A stretch of 64,000 bases of DNA from Vibrio tapetis subsp. quintayensis (GCF_030409945.1 NZ_JAUFQV010000028.1:248001-312000); one strand, 5' to 3'; shown: positions 21,128 through 32,200, counted from the stretch's first letter. Notes: generated by a model not told the origin, from the sequence alone. A program made the numbers and translations.

Positions 21128-22617
21128 TTGGTCAGCTCCAGTAATTCCATCGCAGTTTCACGATCTGAGTAATGGATGGTCGATTCAGCCATAACTTGGT
21201 AATCTTCATGGCCTTTGCCCGCCAGTAAAATAATGTCGTTTTCATCCGCATGGCTAAGTGCATGTAAGCACGCTTGATAACGGTCATGCTCAACAATTGC
21301 TTTGTCAGGTTCAGCCATTCCAGCCAACATATCTTTGACGATAATGGCAGGATCTTCTCCGCGAGGATTATCATCGGTCAAAATACAATGATCACCAAGA
21401 CGTTCAGCAATGTCGGCCATCATAGGTCTTTTACCTGTATCTCGATCACCACCGCAACCGATAACAGCCCAAAGCTTTCCTTGGCAATGAACACGCAATG
21501 CTGACAGTGCTTTTTCTAATGCGTCGGGTGTATGCGCGTAATCAACGACAACTTTTGCTTTACCCGCTGTTTGAAACAATTCCATACGACCAATGACTGG
21601 CAGTAATTTTGGCGCCGTATTTAGCAATTGTTGTTTATCGACGCCTAGAGTTAACAAACTGGCCAAGGCCAACATCAAGTTACTGGCATTAAAAGCACCA
21701 ATCAAAGGCGCCTGCAATGTACCTTTGCCCCAAGAGCCATCAAATTTGATATCAATACCTGTTTCCGAATAATCAACATGCGTCGCAAACAGGCTTTGAT
21801 TAGGCGCTTGAGCTAAATCGGCAGACTTGTGATTAAGCGAAACTGCCACATTGTTTGGCAGTATTTGTAACCAACTGGCTCCTACTTCATCATCTATGTT
21901 AAGCACAGCGTGTTGGCATTGATGGTCTCGAAACAGAGACAATTTTGCATTGGCGTACTCTTCCATCGTGCCATGATAATCAAGATGATCACGGCTCAGG
22001 TTAGTAAAAATGCCCACTTTGAAAGACAAATCTCTGACTCGGCCTTGAACCAATCCGTGAGAGGACACTTCTAATGCTGTGTACTTAGCTCCTTGCTGAG
22101 CCAAACTCGCTAGCGTATCAGCAATTTCAATGGCATTGCCCGTGGTGTTTGCTGCCGCTTGAAGATCAGAAAGGAACCCGTTTCCGGTTGTGCCCATTAC
22201 TGCTGACTTTTCACCGACCAAGTCTAACCACTGCGCGATGAGCTGGGTAATGGTCGTTTTGCCATTAGTACCAGTAACACCAATTAGCCCCATTTCAGAC
22301 TGACCATAAAAACGTACGGCTAATGCAGACAAAACCGCATCTAAATCCTGAATATAAATCACAGGGACTGAACCTACAGACTCAACAAGGCCATGTATTT
22401 TTTCATCACAAGCTTGTGCCAATACCGCGTTAGCTCCTAACGTTAAAGCTTTTTCAATGTACTTTCGACCATCAACAGCATGGCCTTTTATAGCAACAAA
22501 CGTATCCCCACTTTCCACTTTACGGCTATCAAGACGCAGTTGATTCACCATTACATCTTGTGAATCGGTTAAGGATAAAGAAACCCATGGTTTTAGTAAT
22601 AACGTAAGCTGATGCAC
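21124..22617 (-). CDS. murE: UDP-MurNAc-dipeptide:meso-diaminopimelate ligase MurE
   Basis: MurE adds meso-diaminopimelate to the stem peptide. From the GTG at 22617 it has 497 residues, close to the E. coli length. The ATP loop GTNGKTT is near 116-122 and the DNPR motif (in DDNPRGEDP) marks meso-DAP rather than lysine specificity. The open frame extends to an ATG at 22668 inside ftsI, but the GTG has an AGAGG ribosome site 8 bases before it and lies 5 bases after the ftsI stop, so I prefer it. Confidence 0.95.
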   Translation of the reverse strand: MHQLTLLLKPWVSLSLTDSQDVMVNQLRLDSRKVESGDTFVAIKGHAVDGRKYIEKALTLGANAVLAQACDEKIHGLVESVGSVPVIYIQDLDAVLSALAVRFYGQSEMGLIGVTGTNGKTTITQLIAQWLDLVGEKSAVMGTTGNGFLSDLQAAANTTGNAIEIADTLASLAQQGAKYTALEVSSHGLVQGRVRDLSFKVGIFTNLSRDHLDYHGTMEEYANAKLSLFRDHQCQHAVLNIDDEVGASWLQILPNNVAVSLNHKSADLAQAPNQSLFATHVDYSETGIDIKFDGSWGKGTLQAPLIGAFNASNLMLALASLLTLGVDKQQLLNTAPKLLPVIGRMELFQTAGKAKVVVDYAHTPDALEKALSALRVHCQGKLWAVIGCGGDRDTGKRPMMADIAERLGDHCILTDDNPRGEDPAIIVKDMLAGMAEPDKAIVEHDRYQACLHALSHADENDIILLAGKGHEDYQVMAESTIHYSDRETAMELLELTK

Positions 22618-22621
22618 GTAA

Positions 22622-24367
22622 TTAACCTCTGTTGCTAGAATTAAACTGATTTTCGTCTGGCGCGACATTCAAAATTTGTAGCGCTCCTTTCATCACTTCC
22701 GCAAAGACTGGAGCCGCAACTGCACCACCATAATACTGGTCACCTTGAGGTTCATTGATGACCACCACCAATGCCACTCTTGGGTTACTTACTGGCGCAA
22801 TGCCTGCCGTGTAAGCAAAATATTCGTCGCTGTAGCCACCGGCCGTCGCTTTTCGTGATGTTCCCGTTTTCGCCGCAATGCGATAACCCGGAACAGCTGC
22901 TCGGGTTGCAGAGCCGCCTTTTTGGGTAACCTGCTCCATCATTTCGAGCACCATTTTAGCGTTATTTCTGTCGACCACTGGAGTTGATATATCTTGCCCA
23001 TTGTCTTTTACGATATGAAGCGGACGATAGACCCCATAATTGCCGAGAGTTGCATAGGCATGCGCTAACTGAATAGGAGAAACAGCAAGGCCATAACCAA
23101 ATGATAATGTGGCGATTTCAAACTTAGACCAACGGCGACGGCTCGGGAAAATTCCGGAAGTTTCTCCCACCAAATTAAGGCCACTGGTTTCACCAAATCC
23201 AACCGAACTGTACATACCCAACAAAGCCTCAAGCGGCATATCTAGAGCTAGCTTTGCCACGCCAATATTGCTGGATTTTTTTAGGATAGTGGTTAGGTCA
23301 GCCTTACCGACTTTAGAAACATCCCTGACTCGGCTGCCCCCCAATTGCATGATGCCATTGCCCGTGTCTATCACTGTGTCTTTATCCGCTGTGCCGTTTT
23401 CTAACGCGGCTAACACGACAAATGGTTTCACTGTGGAGCCAGGTTCAAAAGCGTCGGTAATCGCACGGTTACGCATTCGATAGTTCTGTAGTTGGGAGCG
23501 ATTGTTTGGGTTATATGATGGGGCATTCACCATACTCAACACTTCGCCTGTCTTTACATCGAGCATGACGATCGAAGCTGAGGTTGCATTATAATCCGCA
23601 ACCGCCTGTTTGACCGCACGGTAGGCAATAGCTTGAATTCGTTGATCGACGGTCAACTGTAGAGGTTCGCCCTGTTCACGCTCTTCTAATGAAATATTTT
23701 CAACCACGCGACCAAATCGATCTTTACGTATCGTTTTCTTACCCGCTTCGCCAGTTAACCATTGATCGTAAGTACGCTCTACGCCTTCAAGTCCGTGGCC
23801 ATCAATTCCGGTCACACCTATTAAGTGTGCGCTGACCTCACCCGACGGGTAATAACGGCGAGACTCTTGCTTTAGGCCTACCCCTGCGAGTTTTAATTCC
23901 CGAATGTAGTTAGCCATCGCTGGGCTCACTTGTCGCTGTAAATAAATAAAGCGACGAGTACTGTTTTTCTTAATTCGATTAAGCAATTTTTCCCGGTCGA
24001 CACCCAATACATCGGCTAATGCATGCCAAGGTTCAATGGGGTTAAGTCCACCTTCTTTAAAAATGGTTTTCGGATCGGCCCATACTGCATCAACAGGCAC
24101 ACTGACCGCTAAAGCTTCGTTATTTCTTTCAGAGATGATACCGCGAGCGGAGGGAAGCGCTTTGACACGAACCGAACGCATGTCACCTTGGCGAATCAGG
24201 TTGTCTGGCTCGATAATTTGAATGTAGGCAAGTCTGGAAATCAATGCGGCGAGTGCTACAAAAACAAAAAACAGTAATGTACGAAAACGCCAAGGGCTCA
24301 AGCCGACCACTGGCGATTCCTTTGCGCTTTGGTTGTTACTTTTCTTCGGGCGAGGTTTGGTCGTCAT
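22622..24367 (-). CDS. ftsI: Septal transpeptidase FtsI (PBP3)
   Basis: FtsI cross-links septal peptidoglycan and is a target of beta-lactams. The 581-residue protein has one membrane segment (about 29-49), a pedestal domain and a transpeptidase domain. The active-site motifs are S311-TVK, S365-SN (as KSSN) and K500-TGT, all intact. It starts inside the last codons of ftsL (4-base overlap) and ends 4 bases before the murE GTG. Confidence 0.98.
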   Translation of the reverse strand: MTTKPRPKKSNNQSAKESPVVGLSPWRFRTLLFFVFVALAALISRLAYIQIIEPDNLIRQGDMRSVRVKALPSARGIISERNNEALAVSVPVDAVWADPKTIFKEGGLNPIEPWHALADVLGVDREKLLNRIKKNSTRRFIYLQRQVSPAMANYIRELKLAGVGLKQESRRYYPSGEVSAHLIGVTGIDGHGLEGVERTYDQWLTGEAGKKTIRKDRFGRVVENISLEEREQGEPLQLTVDQRIQAIAYRAVKQAVADYNATSASIVMLDVKTGEVLSMVNAPSYNPNNRSQLQNYRMRNRAITDAFEPGSTVKPFVVLAALENGTADKDTVIDTGNGIMQLGGSRVRDVSKVGKADLTTILKKSSNIGVAKLALDMPLEALLGMYSSVGFGETSGLNLVGETSGIFPSRRRWSKFEIATLSFGYGLAVSPIQLAHAYATLGNYGVYRPLHIVKDNGQDISTPVVDRNNAKMVLEMMEQVTQKGGSATRAAVPGYRIAAKTGTSRKATAGGYSDEYFAYTAGIAPVSNPRVALVVVINEPQGDQYYGGAVAAPVFAEVMKGALQILNVAPDENQFNSSNRG

Positions 24368-24687
24368 TTTAAGGACACTATCACTTCTTTGTCTGCATCT
24401 GGTCGCCTCATATCAAGTTCAGTGGCGGCCAATTGCTGAACTCTGGTGTGCTCAGACAAAGCATTCTCTTCTAGGATGAGGTTACGCCACTCATTATCTA
24501 ATCGATCACGCTCTGTTAGTGCGTTGTCTCGCTGATGAATGGCTTGTCGTGCGTCATGAGTGGTATGAACGATCCACATAGCGGAACCAAACGCACACAT
24601 CATCATAAGCAAAGGCCAACGCCCTACGGTTAGTAAGTCTTGACCAATGTGCTTTGCGAGATTGATACTTGGTGTTTTATCACTCAT
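24364..24687 (-). CDS. ftsL: Cell division protein FtsL
   Basis: FtsL is a small bitopic protein that joins FtsB and FtsQ and activates FtsW-FtsI. The 107-residue protein has a short cytoplasmic N-terminus, one membrane segment (about 24-41) and a periplasmic coiled coil rich in leucine, glutamate and arginine. Sequence conservation in this family is weak; the identification rests on topology and on its place between rsmH and ftsI. Confidence 0.94.
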   Translation of the reverse strand: MSDKTPSINLAKHIGQDLLTVGRWPLLMMMCAFGSAMWIVHTTHDARQAIHQRDNALTERDRLDNEWRNLILEENALSEHTRVQQLAATELDMRRPDADKEVIVSLK

Positions 24688-24699
24688 GACATTTAGCTA

Positions 24700-25650
24700 C
24701 TATAGTTTTTCGCCAATACGAAGTACTGAGCTGCGTGAGCGTGTATTTTCATCCACCTCAGCATCACTTGGCTTGATGGCTTTGCCGACGGTTTTCATTG
24801 CCGCGCTGCCTAACTCAGCAATTTGCGCTTCTGTTAATGGCAGGCCATGAGGCACTTGCGGACCACGACTTTCTTTACGCATGAAGTGCTTAACCATACG
24901 ATCTTCAAGAGAGTGGAAGCTGATCACCGATAAACGGCCTTCTGGAGCCAAAATAGATAATGCACCCTTTAGCGCGGTATCGATCTCATCTAGCTCACTG
25001 TTAATGTAAATACGAAATGCTTGGAAGCTACGTGTCGCTGGGTGTTTTTTCTCTTTGAAACTTTTTGGTGCTGCTTCAGAGATGAGCTTAGCTAACTGGC
25101 CAGTACGTGTCAGAGGTTCGTTTTCCTCGTTTTCACGATACGCGACAATCGCCTTTGCTATTCGTCTTGCGTGCTTATCTTCGCCAAACTCGCGAATAAC
25201 CCAAGTGATATCATCTAAATCTGCTTCTTGCAGCCACTGAGAAACCGGCATACCTGACGTTGGATCCATACGCATATCCAGCGGCCCATCTTTCATGAAA
25301 CTAAATCCACGTTCAGCGTCATCAAGCTGTGGAGAAGAAACACCTAAATCCAGTAATACACCGTCCACTTGACCGACTAAATCATAACGTTCTGCGTATT
25401 CAGCCATGCCTGAAAAAGGACCATGAACAATGGTAAAACGAGGGTCGTCAATTTTTTGAGCTTCAGCGATCGCCGTTGGATCTCGGTCAATACTGAATAA
25501 GCGACCATTTTCACCCAACTTAGAGAGAATCGTGCGGCTATGACCGCCACGGCCAAACGTACCGTCAATGTAAGTGCCGTCAGGTTTAATTGCTAAGCCA
25601 TCAATAGATTCGTTAAGCAAAACTGAAATGTGTTTAAAAGATTCGGTCAT
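24700..25650 (-). CDS. rsmH: 16S rRNA m4C1402 methyltransferase RsmH
   Basis: RsmH (MraW) methylates N4 of cytidine 1402 in the 16S rRNA decoding centre, using S-adenosylmethionine. The 316-residue protein has the SAM-binding [10 protein letters not shown] near 30 and [12 protein letters not shown] near 100. In most gammaproteobacteria mraZ comes immediately before it; here the 5' flank holds only about 150 bp and then the RNase P RNA terminator, so rsmH is the first gene of the cluster. Confidence 0.97.
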   Translation of the reverse strand: MTESFKHISVLLNESIDGLAIKPDGTYIDGTFGRGGHSRTILSKLGENGRLFSIDRDPTAIAEAQKIDDPRFTIVHGPFSGMAEYAERYDLVGQVDGVLLDLGVSSPQLDDAERGFSFMKDGPLDMRMDPTSGMPVSQWLQEADLDDITWVIREFGEDKHARRIAKAIVAYRENEENEPLTRTGQLAKLISEAAPKSFKEKKHPATRSFQAFRIYINSELDEIDTALKGALSILAPEGRLSVISFHSLEDRMVKHFMRKESRGPQVPHGLPLTEAQIAELGSAAMKTVGKAIKPSDAEVDENTRSRSSVLRIGEKL

Positions 25651-25794
25651 GGTGTTCTCGTTAGATGTACTTAGCTTTAAAAGACGAAACTCTAGTGTAC
25701 TGATTTAAGATCGTCTCGCCACTCCCTAAACAAGGAATCGGGTGATTTAGTGCCAAGTTTACGGGATTAATAATTAACTGCGTCAATATAACGC

Positions 25795-25827
25795 AAAAAA
25801 CCCATCACCGCGGTTAAGCGGTGATGG
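25795..25827 (-). terminator. Intrinsic terminator of the RNase P RNA gene
   Basis: On the - strand CCCATCACCG pairs with CGGTGATGGG around a short loop and is followed by six T. It begins about 11 bases after the predicted 3' end of rnpB and separates it from rsmH. Confidence 0.92.
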
Positions 25828-25837
25828 GTCTCGTATA

Positions 25838-26248
<411 letters not shown>

Positions 26249-26256
26249 TGGCGGAT

Positions 26257-26287
26257 TGTATAGAGAAAGAAGTAACGTGTCTAGCAA
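26257..26287 (-). promoter_or_regulatory. Predicted rnpB promoter
   Basis: On the - strand TTGCTA and TATACA are 19 bp apart, with the predicted RNA start about 9 bp after the -10. The stretch between is GC-rich (ATCCGCC), as at many stable-RNA promoters. The spacing is longer than ideal, so the exact -35 is uncertain. Confidence 0.4.
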
Positions 26288-26387
26288 AGAGAAAGCTTTC
26301 AGCCAATATCACAACCGACTGGCGAGATTATAAGCAAATGCAGCCCACCTTTAACCTACCCCACCAACCCCTTGACTCCTAACACTC

Positions 26388-26464
26388 CGCTTTTAGCACT
26401 TAGCACTTAGCCTTTCGTACTTCGCTTTTAGTACTTAGCTTTTAGTACTTAACCTTTAGCACTC
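26388..26464 (-). repeat. Degenerate heptamer array at the rsmI stop codon
   Basis: Eleven imperfect 7-bp units follow each other (read on +: CGCTTTT, AGCACTT, AGCACTT, AGCCTTT and so on, ending AGCACTC). The last units contain the final codons and the TAA stop of rsmI (26449-26451). Bases 26424-26454 are identical, on the opposite strand, to 49416-49446 after tolC, 31 bp without mismatch. The array lies between rsmI and the rnpB promoter. Confidence 0.9.
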
Positions 26465-27321
26465 AAATGCTCCAATCCCCACTTATACAGCGCATTTTTC
26501 TTAAGATTGTAGATTTCAGCCGTCAATGCGGCCGCTTTCTTAAGGGGCAACTCTTTTGTCAAAATAGCCAGAGTTCGTGTTGCTTCGTCAGGTAGCTCTT
26601 CTGAGACTTCTTCACGGTGACCATGAATCAGCAGTACCATCTCGCCGCGCTTACGGTTATCGTCTTCTTCGATCCATGGAATCAAGTCCCCCAGAGGCAT
26701 GCCTTGAATCGTTTCAAAAGTCTTAGTTAACTCACGAGCCATCACAACTTCGCGATCTGGTCCTAAGATTTCAAGCATATCCGCTAATGAATCCATTATA
26801 CGGTGTGGCGATTCATAGAAAATACACGTACGCTCTGCTTTGGCGATTTCTAAGAACTTATCTTTGCGGCCTTTACTTTTGGCAGGTAAGAAGCCTTCAA
26901 AGCTGAAACGGTCAGAAGGCAAACCCGATGCACTAAGTGCTGTGATAACCGCACACGCACCAGGTAATGGCACAACCCTGACACCGGCTTGACGACATTG
27001 AGTCACCAAATGATAACCTGGGTCACTGATAAGCGGCGTTCCCGCATCAGAAACCAGTGCAATTGAAAGTCCTTGCTGTAATTTTTCGACTAACACTTGC
27101 GCTTTTTGCTGCTCATTGTGATCATGTAAGGCAAAGGTTTTGGTTTTGATGCTGAAATGAGACAATAAACGGCCTGTATGGCGCGTGTCTTCAGCTGCAA
27201 TCAAATCAACGCTATGAAGCACATCCAGCGATCGTTGGGTGATGTCGCCTAAATTCCCAATAGGGGTTGGCACAATGTAGAGAGTTGGGATCTCTGACGG
27301 GGAAGTTTTTATGTCTGTCAT
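26449..27321 (-). CDS. rsmI: 16S rRNA 2'-O-methyltransferase RsmI (C1402)
   Basis: RsmI methylates the 2'-O of cytidine 1402 in 16S rRNA, the same nucleotide that RsmH methylates on N4. The 290-residue protein has the tetrapyrrole-methylase-like fold, with [16 protein letters not shown] at the N-terminus, [11 protein letters not shown] near 42 and [14 protein letters not shown] near 85. It is divergent from lpoA, the usual arrangement. The last four or five codons lie in a heptamer repeat, so the C-terminal tail LSAKG may be repeat-derived. Confidence 0.96.
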   Translation of the reverse strand: MTDIKTSPSEIPTLYIVPTPIGNLGDITQRSLDVLHSVDLIAAEDTRHTGRLLSHFSIKTKTFALHDHNEQQKAQVLVEKLQQGLSIALVSDAGTPLISDPGYHLVTQCRQAGVRVVPLPGACAVITALSASGLPSDRFSFEGFLPAKSKGRKDKFLEIAKAERTCIFYESPHRIMDSLADMLEILGPDREVVMARELTKTFETIQGMPLGDLIPWIEEDDNRKRGEMVLLIHGHREEVSEELPDEATRTLAILTKELPLKKAAALTAEIYNLKKNALYKWGLEHLSAKG

Positions 27322-27345
27322 TTGTTTACCATCACTTCAACGATT

Positions 27346-27375
27346 AATATAGAGATAACTTTTGTATTTTGTTAA
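27346..27375 (-). promoter_or_regulatory. Predicted promoter for rsmI
   Basis: On the - strand TTAACA (5 of 6) and TATATT (5 of 6) are 18 bp apart in the 70-bp gap between the divergent rsmI and lpoA. The predicted start is about 20 nt before rsmI. Confidence 0.5.
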
Positions 27376-27391
27376 ACAAGAACTCACAGCT

Positions 27392-29185
27392 ATGAAGAAC
27401 AAAAAAAGAATCAGTGTACCACGCCTTCTTACACCCATTGCATTGGCAATTACTTTAGCTGCGTGTTCTTCCAGCCCGCAAGCGCCAACCGCAGTTGATA
27501 TAACCGCAGCACCGACACAAAGTGCACAATCTTACGTCATGCAAGCGGATAGCCTACAAGGCAACATTCAAAACGACTTGCTGATCATGGCGCTTAAGGC
27601 CGCGACCCAAAACCAAGAATGGAATCAAGCCAATCTTCTGTCTAAACGTTTAGCAAAACAATCCCTCAGCCCTGTTCAAATGGCAGAGTGGCAGTTAGCG
27701 CGGGCGCTGATCCTAACGCATGAACACTCTCCACAACAAGCGCTAAAACAACTTAACTTTCAGCCTTGGTGGCCATTAAGTAATTCTCAGTGGATCAGTT
27801 ACCATCAGCGCAGAGCTGAGCTGTTTGAGCAGCTGCAAGATCATTTCAACGTAAGCCGTGAATACATCTTATTGAGCAACTACCTAACGGACGATGAACA
27901 AGAAGCCATTGCTAATAAAGTATGGGCAAGCTTACACCTTTACTCTGAATACGAATTGACCGCTCAGGTCGCAGAGCAAGACGAAGACGTATTAGATGGC
28001 TGGTTGCAACTAGCGATTTACATGAAAACTCTGGCTAACAACCCAGCCCAACTTAAAAATACGCTCGAAAAATGGTTAGCCGAAAATAACTCGCACCCTG
28101 CTAGCTTATATACACCGGTTGATATTCAAGCAATTCTAGATCTTGAAATCATCAAACCTCAAAATACGGCACTATTGCTACCTCTGAGTGGAAAATACGC
28201 GTCACAGGGGCAATTAGTTCGTGATGGCTTTATCCATGCCATGTTAGATGACTTCAATCGCGATGCTGACGCAACGCTAACGGTATTGGACTCCGAAGCT
28301 CTGTCTATGGAGCAACTACAAAAAGAATTGGCAGAACGTAATGTCGACTTTATCGTTGGGCCACTGCAGAAAAACGAAGTTGAGCAACTGCAAAATACAA
28401 CGCAACTGCCTATGCTTGCACTCAACATTCCCGACCAACCGCTTGCCGATAATCGCTTTTGCTACCTAACGCTTTCGCCTGAACAAGAAGTTGCGCAAGC
28501 CGCGAAGCACTTGTTTAGCAATGGCTACCAATACCCGCTAATTCTGGCTCCAAAAGGTCGCCTTGGTGAACGTGTTGCAGCAGCATTCGAGAAAGAATGG
28601 CAGAAATACAGCAAGAATGAGGCGGCTGTCAGTTACTTCGGCAACAAAGCACAATTGCAAAACAACATAAATTCCGTCTTTGGCCTTAATAGCAGCCAAG
28701 CTCGTATTGCCCAATTAAACAAACTGATTAACATGGAAACTGAGTCTCAAGCTCGTAGCCGTCGTGACATCGACTCTGTTTATATTGTGGCTAAAAATGA
28801 CGAACTGACCTTGATTAAACCGTTTATCGAAGTTGCTATTAACCCTGACAGCACACCACCAAAATTGTTCTCCAATTCGCGAAGCAATAACGGCAGCAAG
28901 CGTCAATATGAAGACTTAACCGGCGTTGCTTACAGCGATATACCGCTACTATTGGATCAAAACTCTTCGCTCAATAACAAAATTGATACCCTATGGCCGA
29001 AAAGCAGCAACTCAGAAAAACGTTTACACGCGCTTGGTATGGATGCTTATCGTTTGATTGTTGAATTACCACAAATGAAAGTGGTTCCTGGCTATCAGGT
29101 AACCGGTCAAACAGGCATTCTGTCGATAGACGAGCAATGCGTTGTTCAGCGAGAAATCGGCTGGTCTGAGCATGGTAAACTATGA
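27392..29185 (+). CDS. lpoA: Penicillin-binding protein activator LpoA (outer membrane lipoprotein)
   Basis: LpoA is an outer-membrane lipoprotein that reaches through the periplasm and activates PBP1a. From the ATG at 27392 it has 597 residues. The signal peptide ends in a lipobox (LAAC) with C25 as the lipidation site. An N-terminal TPR-like helical part (about 40-245) is followed by a periplasmic-binding-protein-like domain beginning around NTALLLPLSGKYASQG. An upstream in-frame TTG at 27362 is rejected since it would displace the signal peptide. yraN, diaA and dolP follow closely on the same strand. Confidence 0.95.
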   Translation: MKNKKRISVPRLLTPIALAITLAACSSSPQAPTAVDITAAPTQSAQSYVMQADSLQGNIQNDLLIMALKAATQNQEWNQANLLSKRLAKQSLSPVQMAEWQLARALILTHEHSPQQALKQLNFQPWWPLSNSQWISYHQRRAELFEQLQDHFNVSREYILLSNYLTDDEQEAIANKVWASLHLYSEYELTAQVAEQDEDVLDGWLQLAIYMKTLANNPAQLKNTLEKWLAENNSHPASLYTPVDIQAILDLEIIKPQNTALLLPLSGKYASQGQLVRDGFIHAMLDDFNRDADATLTVLDSEALSMEQLQKELAERNVDFIVGPLQKNEVEQLQNTTQLPMLALNIPDQPLADNRFCYLTLSPEQEVAQAAKHLFSNGYQYPLILAPKGRLGERVAAAFEKEWQKYSKNEAAVSYFGNKAQLQNNINSVFGLNSSQARIAQLNKLINMETESQARSRRDIDSVYIVAKNDELTLIKPFIEVAINPDSTPPKLFSNSRSNNGSKRQYEDLTGVAYSDIPLLLDQNSSLNNKIDTLWPKSSNSEKRLHALGMDAYRLIVELPQMKVVPGYQVTGQTGILSIDEQCVVQREIGWSEHGKL

Positions 29186-29207
29186 TAAATAGAACCTATA
29201 GTGCAGC

Positions 29208-29588
29208 ATGAGTTTAAACAACCAACGCGCAGATAAACGAAAACTCGGCCAGCAATATGAGACCATGGCGAAACAATACCTAATTCGCCATGGGCTTAGT
29301 TTCATTGAAGCCAATTTCAACTGCAAATGCGGTGAACTTGACCTTATAATGAGGGAACGCAACGCCATTGTGTTTGTCGAAGTTAAATATAGAAATCAAA
29401 AAAACTTCGGTAACGCCGCCGAAATGGTCACTTATAGGAAACAACAAAAGCTGATCAAAACCGCGCAATGGTGGCTCAGAAACCAAAAACTTTCCCCTTA
29501 CGATACTGAATTTCGCTTTGATGTCATTGCCATTCACCAAAAAGGTGAGGACATCAATTGGATAAAAAACGCAATAACTCAAGGATAA
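29208..29588 (+). CDS. yraN: YraN family protein (UPF0102, endonuclease-like fold)
   Basis: YraN proteins have a predicted Holliday-junction-resolvase-like nuclease fold; the cellular role is not established. The 126-residue protein shows the motif block GELDLIMRE..VFVEVKYR, with the acidic D and E-x-K residues of such folds, near residues 42-64. It lies 22 bases after lpoA and 3 bases before diaA, as in E. coli, so the three are probably one transcript. Confidence 0.93.
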   Translation: MSLNNQRADKRKLGQQYETMAKQYLIRHGLSFIEANFNCKCGELDLIMRERNAIVFVEVKYRNQKNFGNAAEMVTYRKQQKLIKTAQWWLRNQKLSPYDTEFRFDVIAIHQKGEDINWIKNAITQG

Positions 29589-30182
<594 letters not shown>

Positions 30183-30230
30183 ACCTGCCTGCAGAATCTG
30201 TAACGAAAGTAAGCAAAGGAGAGACATTCG

Positions 30231-30824
30231 ATGTTAAAAAGATGGCTACTAGTATCCGCTTGCGTGATGAGTTTATCTGGATGTGCTGGTTTATTTGTCG
30301 CGGGCGCCGCAACCACTGCGGCTATCGTAACTGACACTCGTTCAGCAGAACAAATTTGGAAAGACAGTCAATTAGAGTTTGAAGTGGCCGGTATCAGCAA
30401 TAAGAGCCCTTACCCTGGTAACTTGAAAGCCACTGCGACCGTCTTTAACGGCAAGGTAATTTTGATCGGCCAAGCGGTTACGGAAGATATCCGCCAACAA
30501 TTTTCAAACAAAGTTGAAGAGATCGAAGGTGTGTCATCGGTATCAAACCAACTTCGCGTTAAACCCTTACTCGAGCTATCGACCATTAGTCAAGACAGTT
30601 GGGTGACCACCAAGGTGAAGTCGTCACTATTGACCGAGTCATCCCTTAACGGTGTGAAAATAAAAGTCATCACCGAAGATGGCGAAGTGTTTCTATTAGG
30701 TTACGTAACGCCAGATCAGGCAGACACGGCGGTTGAAATCACAAGGAACATCTCTGGTGTTAAACAAGTCATCAAAGCATTCGAGATTAACCACAGTGCT
30801 CAAGTTGAAACCGTAGAGCCCTAG
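30231..30824 (+). CDS. dolP: Outer membrane lipoprotein DolP (two BON domains)
   Basis: DolP (YraP) is a lipoprotein of the outer membrane that gathers at division sites and supports envelope integrity. The 197-residue protein has a signal peptide with lipobox LSGC (C18) and two BON domains, about 45-115 and 120-190. Each BON domain carries the conserved glycine and hydrophobic pattern (VILIGQAVTED, VFLLGYVTPDQ). It lies 48 bases after diaA with a good ribosome site (AAAGGAGA) and ends before a strong bidirectional terminator. Confidence 0.95.
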   Translation: MLKRWLLVSACVMSLSGCAGLFVAGAATTAAIVTDTRSAEQIWKDSQLEFEVAGISNKSPYPGNLKATATVFNGKVILIGQAVTEDIRQQFSNKVEEIEGVSSVSNQLRVKPLLELSTISQDSWVTTKVKSSLLTESSLNGVKIKVITEDGEVFLLGYVTPDQADTAVEITRNISGVKQVIKAFEINHSAQVETVEP

Positions 30825-30890
30825 ATACCTAAGTGACTGAATCAACATTATCACTGAAGAAAAATCGTTTAGACATAAATTAACAAGCAC

Positions 30891-30918
30891 AAAAAAAGCA
30901 GCGAATTCGCTGCTTTTT
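30891..30918. terminator. Bidirectional terminator between dolP and sspB
   Basis: The perfect palindrome AGCAGCGAATTCGCTGCT is flanked by a run of A on one side and a run of T on the other, so it can end transcripts from both convergent genes. Confidence 0.93.
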
Positions 30919-30987
30919 ATTTATCTGATGCTTGATAACACAACGGTAGATAACAGCAAGGTTATCGGCCTATGGCATCAATGGCTG

Positions 30988-31482
30988 CTATTTCACCACA
31001 CGTAAACTTGGACGGCCTTTAGGACGTACAGGCGCTTCATCGTCAGAAGTTTCTTCAGTCGTTGTCGCTAGAGATTCTTCAACCTCAACAACGCCTAGAC
31101 TGCTCTCTTCTTCAAATGATACATCTACATCTTCGATCGTCATGTCGTCTGCGTATGCTTCTTCAGGTTCAAACATTGTTCCTGCACCATTTTCACGCGC
31201 ATAAATGGCGTGAACAGCGTAAATAGGAACAATCACTGAATGAGGGCGACCGCTGAATCGAGCATTGAACGTAATGGCTTCATTACCCAACTCTAAGTTA
31301 CCAACAGCACGAGGAGCAATATTCAAAATAATTTGACCATCTTGAATAAACTCTTCAGGAACACGAACACCCGGTAAAGTTGCATCAACAACTAAATGTG
31401 GTGTTAGGTCATTATCCGCTAACCATTCATAAAACGCGCGGACCAGGTAAGGTCGGCGCGCTGTCATGTTTTCAATATCCAT
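30988..31482 (-). CDS. sspB: ClpXP adaptor protein SspB
   Basis: SspB tethers ssrA-tagged, ribosome-rescued polypeptides to ClpXP. The 164-residue protein has the dimeric substrate-binding domain (about 1-110), an acidic flexible linker rich in E, D, S and T, and the C-terminal RPSLRVVK. This tail matches the ClpX-binding peptide known from E. coli SspB. The start overlaps the sspA stop by one base (TAATG), suggesting coupled translation. Confidence 0.97.
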   Translation of the reverse strand: MDIENMTARRPYLVRAFYEWLADNDLTPHLVVDATLPGVRVPEEFIQDGQIILNIAPRAVGNLELGNEAITFNARFSGRPHSVIVPIYAVHAIYARENGAGTMFEPEEAYADDMTIEDVDVSFEEESSLGVVEVEESLATTTEETSDDEAPVRPKGRPSLRVVK

Positions 31483-32117
31483 TAACGAGCCAGACGCATC
31501 TCACGTTCAGCTTCCGTTAAAGAAGCTAGGAAAGAATCACGTTCGAATACGCGGTTCATGTAGATTTTTAGCTCTTTAGAACCAGGACCAACTAACTCAA
31601 TACCTAGCTCTGGCAAACGCCAAAGTAGTGGAGAAAGGTAGCAATCGATCAAGCTAAATTCTTCGCTCATGAAGTACTCGTATTCAGCAAAGATAGGGCC
31701 AAGAGTCAGTAGATCAGTACGCAGTTTAATACGTGCTGCTTCCGCTTCTTCTACATTGCCTTTAACGATTTTTTCCGCTAGAGAGTACCAATTATTCTCA
31801 ATGCGGAACATCATTAAGCGGCTGTTACCACGCGCTACAGGATATACCGGCATTAGAGGTGGATGAGGAAAACGCTCATCAAGATATTCCATGATGATCT
31901 TTGAGTTGTACAAAGCAAGCTCACGATCAATCAAAGTAGGTACGGTCTTATAAGGGTTTAGTTCGATAAGTTCATTTGGAAGATTGTTCTCTTCAACCAA
32001 CTCAACTTCAACACTCACACCTTTTTCGGCTAGAACAATACGCACCTGATGGCTGTACATATCAGAGGCACTTGAGAATAGAGTCATCACAGAACGTTTA
32101 TTGGCAGCTACAGCCAT
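31482..32117 (-). CDS. sspA: Stringent starvation protein A (RNA polymerase-associated)
   Basis: SspA has a glutathione-S-transferase fold without GST activity and binds RNA polymerase. In E. coli it acts under starvation and acid stress. From the ATG at 32117 it has 211 residues, beginning MAVAANKRSVMTLFSS. That start has a GGAGGG ribosome site; the frame is open to 32180 but the extra residues cover a terminator hairpin. sspB follows, overlapping by one base. In E. coli the two genes directly follow rplM-rpsI; here petABC stands between. Confidence 0.96.
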   Translation of the reverse strand: MAVAANKRSVMTLFSSASDMYSHQVRIVLAEKGVSVEVELVEENNLPNELIELNPYKTVPTLIDRELALYNSKIIMEYLDERFPHPPLMPVYPVARGNSRLMMFRIENNWYSLAEKIVKGNVEEAEAARIKLRTDLLTLGPIFAEYEYFMSEEFSLIDCYLSPLLWRLPELGIELVGPGSKELKIYMNRVFERDSFLASLTEAEREMRLAR

Positions 32118-32142
32118 TGAGCCCTCCAGCACACTTAAAATT

Positions 32143-32174
32143 AAAAAAACAATGGAGGCGACTGCCCCCATTGT
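32143..32174 (-). terminator. Terminator hairpin between petC and sspA
   Basis: On the - strand ACAATGGGGGC pairs with GCCTCCATTGT (one G-U) around AGTC and is followed by seven T. It lies about 30 bases after the petC stop and 26 bases before sspA. Because an extended -10 promoter lies upstream of it, the hairpin may also stand in the leader of an sspA transcript. Confidence 0.88.
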
Positions 32175-32191
32175 ATACAAATTAGCGAAGC

Positions 32192-32200
32192 ATTATAGCA
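32192..32200 (-). promoter_or_regulatory. Extended -10 promoter upstream of sspA
   Basis: On the - strand TGCTATAAT is a perfect extended -10 element just after the petC stop codon. No good -35 lies at the usual distance (TTGGCG is 19 bp upstream), which extended -10 promoters do not require. Transcripts from it would pass through the terminator hairpin before reaching sspA. Confidence 0.5.
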
